64,000 bases of DNA, taken from contig JAUNGQ010000001.1 in NCBI GenBank assembly GCA_030524285.1, positions 62,001-126,000 of the forward strand, read 5' to 3'. Source of the stretch: Eubacteriales bacterium (lineage in GTDB: Bacteria; Bacillota; Clostridia; Oscillospirales; Butyricicoccaceae). Position numbers and translations under genes: made by a program. The notes under the pieces are model-generated. The model did no database searches and had not been told where the DNA came from. It saw nothing but the letters and a program-made list of their open reading frames with translations. Positions 60,104 to 64,000 of this stretch are shown piece after piece. Numbering within the stretch: position 1 is the first letter of the stretch; every line of letters starts with the position of its first letter.

Positions 60104-60205
60104 AGAACCACCTCTTTTGTCTGATGAACATATTATACCAGAGAAATTGGAGGAAAAATAGAAGAATCTTGCCAAATATATCGCACATTTGCACCAGAAT
60201 TGCCG

Positions 60206-60235
60206 TTTACAGGCAGTGGTTCGCCGTGCTATGAT
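60206..60235 (+). promoter_or_regulatory. Promoter of the inositol monophosphatase-like gene
   Basis: TTTACA (60206-60211), spacer 18, TATGAT (60230-60235) with an extended TGC. Confidence 0.6.
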
Positions 60236-60268
60236 AGGGGAAAAAGAAACAAAGGAAGTGCATTTTGG

Positions 60269-61030
60269 ATGATAATGGAGCAGATTCAGCAGGTCATGCG
60301 GGAGTGTGGACAGCTGATGCTGGGTGCAGACCGTTCCCACGCCAATATTGAAACCAAGGGAACCAGCAATAACCTTGTCACAAAATATGATAAAGCTGTA
60401 CAGGAGATTTTGCAGAAAAAGCTGTTGGAAATTGTACCAGAGGCACATTTTGTCGGTGAAGAAGAGACCGTACATGATCCCATTGCAACAGGGAAGGCAT
60501 TTATTGTCGATCCAATTGATGGCACGACAAACTTTGTTAAGGATTATAAAAGCAGTGTCATTTCCGTCGCCATGACACAGGACGGTGAATTGGAGCTGGG
60601 ATTGGTGTATCATCCGTATTTGGATGAAATGTTCACTGCCCAGCGTGGAAAAGGGGCTTTCCGCAATGGAAAACCAATTCATGTTTCCAGCCAGCCATTG
60701 GAGGCCGGTTTAACACTGTATGGCTCGGCATCGTATTATCCGGAGCTGATTGACGATTCCTTCCGGCTTTTACGTAAGGCGTTTGACCGTTCCATGGATA
60801 TTCGCCGTTCCGGCTCTGCTGCATGGGATTTGTGCTGCATTGCAGCCGGACGAGCAGAGCTGTTTTTTGAATTGCGCCTATATCCATGGGATTATGCAGC
60901 AGGTGCGTTAATTGTGCGTGAGGCAGGAGGTATGGTCACCCGTGTGGAAGGTGGAGATATCAGCTTGAGCGGTCCATGCTCTATTTTGGCAGTCGGGAGC
61001 AATGTGGATGCCGGCTTCCTGCGGGAATAA
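60269..61030 (+). CDS. Inositol monophosphatase-family phosphatase
   Basis: 253 residues of the Mg-dependent, lithium-sensitive phosphatase fold. Metal motifs VGEEETV, VDPIDGTTNFV and late YPWDYAAGALI are all complete. Family members act on inositol-1-phosphate, 3'-phosphoadenosine phosphate or fructose-1,6-bisphosphate; the substrate is not decidable here. ATG at 60269 is 10 bases after AAGGAAG. Followed by a repeat hairpin and a convergent histidine kinase gene. Confidence 0.92.
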   Translation: MIMEQIQQVMRECGQLMLGADRSHANIETKGTSNNLVTKYDKAVQEILQKKLLEIVPEAHFVGEEETVHDPIATGKAFIVDPIDGTTNFVKDYKSSVISVAMTQDGELELGLVYHPYLDEMFTAQRGKGAFRNGKPIHVSSQPLEAGLTLYGSASYYPELIDDSFRLLRKAFDRSMDIRRSGSAAWDLCCIAAGRAELFFELRLYPWDYAAGALIVREAGGMVTRVEGGDISLSGPCSILAVGSNVDAGFLRE

Positions 61031-61038
61031 TGTGTAAG

Positions 61039-61059
61039 GCCTCCCTCAAAGAGGGAGGC
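61039..61059. repeat. Minimal dispersed-repeat hairpin, possible terminator
   Basis: GCCTCCCTC-AAA-GAGGGAGGC, a perfect 9-bp stem made only of the outer arm of the repeat family. It lies between two convergent genes and has no T-run. Confidence 0.7.
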
Positions 61060-61088
61060 TAAAGTATTTCATGTTTCTTCTTTTTGTA

Positions 61089-63494
61089 TTACGGTTTTTC
61101 GTTGGAAATACTGTCGGTCCATTTGGGGATAGAAACGACAGCTTTGAACAGATCGCCGTCAATCTCCACATAGCAGCTGCCGCCCATCAGATCAGCAAGG
61201 CTTTGTGCAATTGACAAGCCCAGGCCGCTGCCTTCGGTATGGCGGGAGCGGTCACCGCGGGTGAAACGCTGCATGAGTTCTTCTGCGGAAATATTCAGTT
61301 CAGCAGCTGAGATATTTTTCATAGTCAAAGTGACAAAAGCTCCGGCAGCTTCCATGGTAATATAAACCCGGCTGTTTGGCATAGCATAACGGGTACAGTT
61401 GGAAATCAGATTATCCAGAATCCGCCACAACAGCCTGCCGTCCGCATAGACATACATCGGTGGATTGGAGCGGATGCGGATATCCAGACCGGCTTTTTCA
61501 ATGTGTTCCGAGCGCTCACCGAGTGCCTGACGAAGCAATGCGTCAAAATCGGTCTGTGCCAGATCCAGCTTCATGGCACCACTGGTTGCCTTGGAAGCAT
61601 CAAATAAATCGATGGTCAGTGTACGCAGGCGCTGTGCCTTCTGATCAAGAACGGTAAGATATTCCTGCGCCGTCACATCTGGAATATTGCATTTTTTCAG
61701 CAGATCAATGTATGTGATAATGCTGGTGAGCGGCGTTTTGATATCATGCGATACATTGGAAATCAGCTCGGATTTCAGCCGTTCAGATTTCACCGCCGTT
61801 GTAACAGCATCCTGTAAGCCTTCGGAAATCTGATTCAGGTTATCCGCTAAACCATTGATTTCCGGTCCGCCGCCGATAAGCTTGATTTTCGTATCGGTTT
61901 TACCGGCACGGATATCCGCTGCGCTGCTTGTGATTGTCTCGAAGCGGTCCGCTGCACGGATACCCCAACAAATGGCTGCTGCACCCAGTACGATCAGCAG
62001 GATAAAGCAAAGGGTCAGGGCCATAACATGTTCCCAGAACAGAAACATGGCAGACAGATATACAAATACAAGCAGGAAGGGGATACCGATACTCAACAGA
62101 ATGATTTTCCTGCGGAGTGGTGTCTTGCGCAACTGGCGATACAGCCAGAGAAAGCGGTTCCAGACACGCTTGCTGCCGGGGATAATATACTTTTGGAATA
62201 GGTTTCGCATCAGTCTCCAGCAGATCCAGCTGTTTAACCACTGCTTTGCTTTGATTCGGCGCACCCGGGACAGAAGGAGTAGCAGGCTGGAGGCTGCGAA
62301 TAGTACAGTTGTACCACAAATCAACGCGTATTTCACAGAATCGATCATGTAAATCCACGTGTTATCTGTGCCGACAATTGCAGCACACCATGCGCCGAGT
62401 ACACAGAAGAACAGGATATACAGAATTTCTGCCCAGATACGGTCATACCAGACAAGATATACTTTGTCATCATCCTGGCGTCTGCCAGCACCGAAGCAAA
62501 GGATAGTCATGCAGAGCAGGAAGATGATTCCGGCAGTGCATTCGATGGCTAACAGCATGATCAACGGGTGACGGTTCTCCGTCCATTCTGTCTGCATATT
62601 TTGCAGTATTTGCGGTTTCATTGCGATGTACACGCTATCAGAACTACTCCTGTTAATATATCCGGATCTGGAAAAATAGTCAGTATATTCATTGCCCAAG
62701 GATGACAGAACCGTTGAGTCGATGGTATTACCAAGAAATTTGACCTGATTATCCGAAATGGAGCAGACCATCTGATAATTGGAACTTTTACCGAGTAATG
62801 TATCTACAGCCGTTTCAGCATCCGTCATATTGCAAAGGGTTGTATTGGATTCCTTGCAGGAAACATAATAATCGAACGTATTGTAGGAATTCCCATCTTC
62901 GGTAAACTCTTTGAACAGGTTTAATTCTTCCTGAATCAGTTGCTGACGGAAATACTGGTATACGCCGCGGTTATAACCGAGCCAGCTGCGGAAGTTGGCA
63001 GAGTCGCCGGAATCCTGTATAAGATTGTCACGTTGTGCTTGTGTGACCAACTCGTCCAGCAGATCATCGGTCAGATAATTGGTACTGTCCTCTTTAGCAG
63101 GATATCTGGTACGGTAATTTTGTGCCTCTTCATTGCTGATTGCTGTTTCCTCGGTTATAGAATCATAGAAAACATTAAAATATTCTTCATAGATGCTGAT
63201 AAGCAGCTCATTCTCGTCGATCGTATCACCATTTTTGATAGCTTCCTCGTTCCCATAGCTTGCACGGTATAATAAATCTACAGCGGGATAGTACAGCTCT
63301 CCGGCAAGATAGGTTTCTGTCATTTCTTTGTGGAACAGCATATCTTCGTCGATCATTGAAATATCGTTTTCAGTTACATAAATCGCAAATGTAACCGCCT
63401 GCCATGCGGCCAGTCCCGCCATCAGCAGGGCGAGCAGCCATGCAGCAGCCTTAACCCAGCTGCTTCGGGTGAAGTTTTTCCACTTTGTAGCCAA
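61089..63494 (-). CDS. Sensor histidine kinase
   Basis: 801 residues, unusually long for a kinase of this type. One N-terminal membrane segment (about 14-38), an extracytoplasmic domain of about 260 residues, a block of five or six membrane segments (about 305-510), a HAMP-like linker, the phospho-acceptor His583 in SNVSHDIKTPLTSI, and the ATPase domain with LDNLISNCTRY and GSGLGLSIAQSLADLMGG. The start is a TTG at 63494 with GGGGA upstream, overlapping the response regulator by 44 bases, so translation is coupled. The signal is unknown. Confidence 0.93.
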   Translation of the reverse strand: MATKWKNFTRSSWVKAAAWLLALLMAGLAAWQAVTFAIYVTENDISMIDEDMLFHKEMTETYLAGELYYPAVDLLYRASYGNEEAIKNGDTIDENELLISIYEEYFNVFYDSITEETAISNEEAQNYRTRYPAKEDSTNYLTDDLLDELVTQAQRDNLIQDSGDSANFRSWLGYNRGVYQYFRQQLIQEELNLFKEFTEDGNSYNTFDYYVSCKESNTTLCNMTDAETAVDTLLGKSSNYQMVCSISDNQVKFLGNTIDSTVLSSLGNEYTDYFSRSGYINRSSSDSVYIAMKPQILQNMQTEWTENRHPLIMLLAIECTAGIIFLLCMTILCFGAGRRQDDDKVYLVWYDRIWAEILYILFFCVLGAWCAAIVGTDNTWIYMIDSVKYALICGTTVLFAASSLLLLLSRVRRIKAKQWLNSWICWRLMRNLFQKYIIPGSKRVWNRFLWLYRQLRKTPLRRKIILLSIGIPFLLVFVYLSAMFLFWEHVMALTLCFILLIVLGAAAICWGIRAADRFETITSSAADIRAGKTDTKIKLIGGGPEINGLADNLNQISEGLQDAVTTAVKSERLKSELISNVSHDIKTPLTSIITYIDLLKKCNIPDVTAQEYLTVLDQKAQRLRTLTIDLFDASKATSGAMKLDLAQTDFDALLRQALGERSEHIEKAGLDIRIRSNPPMYVYADGRLLWRILDNLISNCTRYAMPNSRVYITMEAAGAFVTLTMKNISAAELNISAEELMQRFTRGDRSRHTEGSGLGLSIAQSLADLMGGSCYVEIDGDLFKAVVSIPKWTDSISNEKP

Positions 63495-64000
63495 TTCCCC
63501 ACACCACCTTTACATATTTTGGTTCCTTCGGGTTGATTTCAATTTTCTCCCGAATCCGTCGGATATGGACAGCAACCGTATTTTCCGGATTGTAGGCAGG
63601 TTCATTCCACACTGCTTCATAAATCTGGGAAATGGAGAACACCTGGCCGGCATGTTGGGTCAGAAAGCACAGGATACCATATTCCCGCGGCGTCAGATTA
63701 ACCGCCTCACCGTCAACGGTGACAGTTTTGGAGGCATTGTCAATGACCAATTCACCGGTGCGGTAAATTTTTGCGGTGTTTTCTGTCTGGCTCATGCCGC
63801 CGAGCGCGGTATACCGCCGTAGCTGGGATTTCACACGTGCCATCAGCTCTGCCGGATTAAACGGTTTGGTAACATAATCATCTGCGCCAACTGTCAGACC
63901 ATCAATTTTATCCACGTCTTCACTTTTTGCCGAAAGCATGATAACGGGAATGTTCTGGGTCTGCCGGAGAATCTCTGTAGCACGCATACCGTCCAGACCC
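63451..64000 (-). CDS. OmpR/PhoB-family response regulator, C-terminal part
   Basis: The N terminus, with the phospho-acceptor Asp, lies beyond the window. Present are the end of the receiver domain (VIMLSAKSEDVDKIDGLTVG, GADDYVTKPF with the switch Lys) and a complete winged-helix DNA-binding domain (ELVIDNASKTVTV, LTPREYGILCFLTQHAGQVF, VHIRRIREKIE). It is the cognate partner of the overlapping kinase downstream. Confidence 0.95.
   Translation of the reverse strand, partial: GLDGMRATEILRQTQNIPVIMLSAKSEDVDKIDGLTVGADDYVTKPFNPAELMARVKSQLRRYTALGGMSQTENTAKIYRTGELVIDNASKTVTVDGEAVNLTPREYGILCFLTQHAGQVFSISQIYEAVWNEPAYNPENTVAVHIRRIREKIEINPKEPKYVKVVWGIGYKVEKLHPKQLG

Overview
The window is a continuous stretch of a Firmicutes chromosome, most likely from the class Clostridia (Oscillospirales/Ruminococcaceae-like). 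The reasons are the gene orders rpsO-pnp, topA-trmFO, plsX-acpP-rnc-smc-ftsY, nadD-yqeK-rsfS and leuS-rpsU; GGAGG ribosome binding sites with some GTG and TTG starts; both dipicolinate synthase subunits (an endospore trait); and SLH and LytR-CpsA-Psr surface proteins. I see no plasmid, prophage core, transposase or CRISPR array. Genus-level placement is a guess.

Layout. 1-770: tail of a phosphohexomutase. 999-5122: a zincin-like membrane protein, then rpsO and pnp. 5693-8110: a membrane protein divergent from a radical SAM/MarR operon. 8319-11131: an M16 peptidase and glycerol kinase. 11232-11308: tRNA-Arg(ACG). 11794-32869: a dense housekeeping block on the plus strand, covering rRNA methylation, dprA, topA, trmFO, plsX, acpP, rnc, smc, ftsY, rph, rdgB, yhbY, nadD, yqeK, an LCP protein, rsfS, leuS and rpsU. 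33184-33998: two small membrane proteins. 34278-38758: a divergent type IIA topoisomerase pair. 38983-41333: dpaAB and a TIM-barrel isomerase. 41450-43153 (minus): acylphosphatase and glucose-6-phosphate isomerase. 43506-44320: an isolated two-gene cassette with a phage-appendage look. 44509-46947 (minus): a Na/Pi transporter and a lipoprotein. 47383-55801: argG-H-C-J-B-D-F, nearly the whole arginine pathway, behind a near-consensus ArgR box. 55951-64000: an SLH/transglutaminase-like secreted protein, a Crp/Fnr regulator divergent from a ferredoxin, a YczE-like membrane protein, an inositol monophosphatase-family enzyme and a two-component system cut by the window end.

The most unusual non-coding content is a dispersed repeat family of at least a dozen copies. 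Its arms end in (G)CCTCCCTC/GAGGGAGG(C) and enclose internal hairpins whose sequences differ between copies but stay self-complementary. The copies lie only between genes, including inside the arg gene cluster, and two near-identical full copies stand in tandem at 5224-5567. I also see two candidate small RNAs with their own promoter and terminator (minus strand 1694-1846, plus strand 11529-11692), a probable structured rpsO leader, and perfect or near-perfect operators for a MarR regulator, ArgR and a Crp/Fnr regulator.

All assignments come from reading the sequence and remembered family motifs. No database search or folding program was run, so folds, promoters and repeat statistics are by eye.
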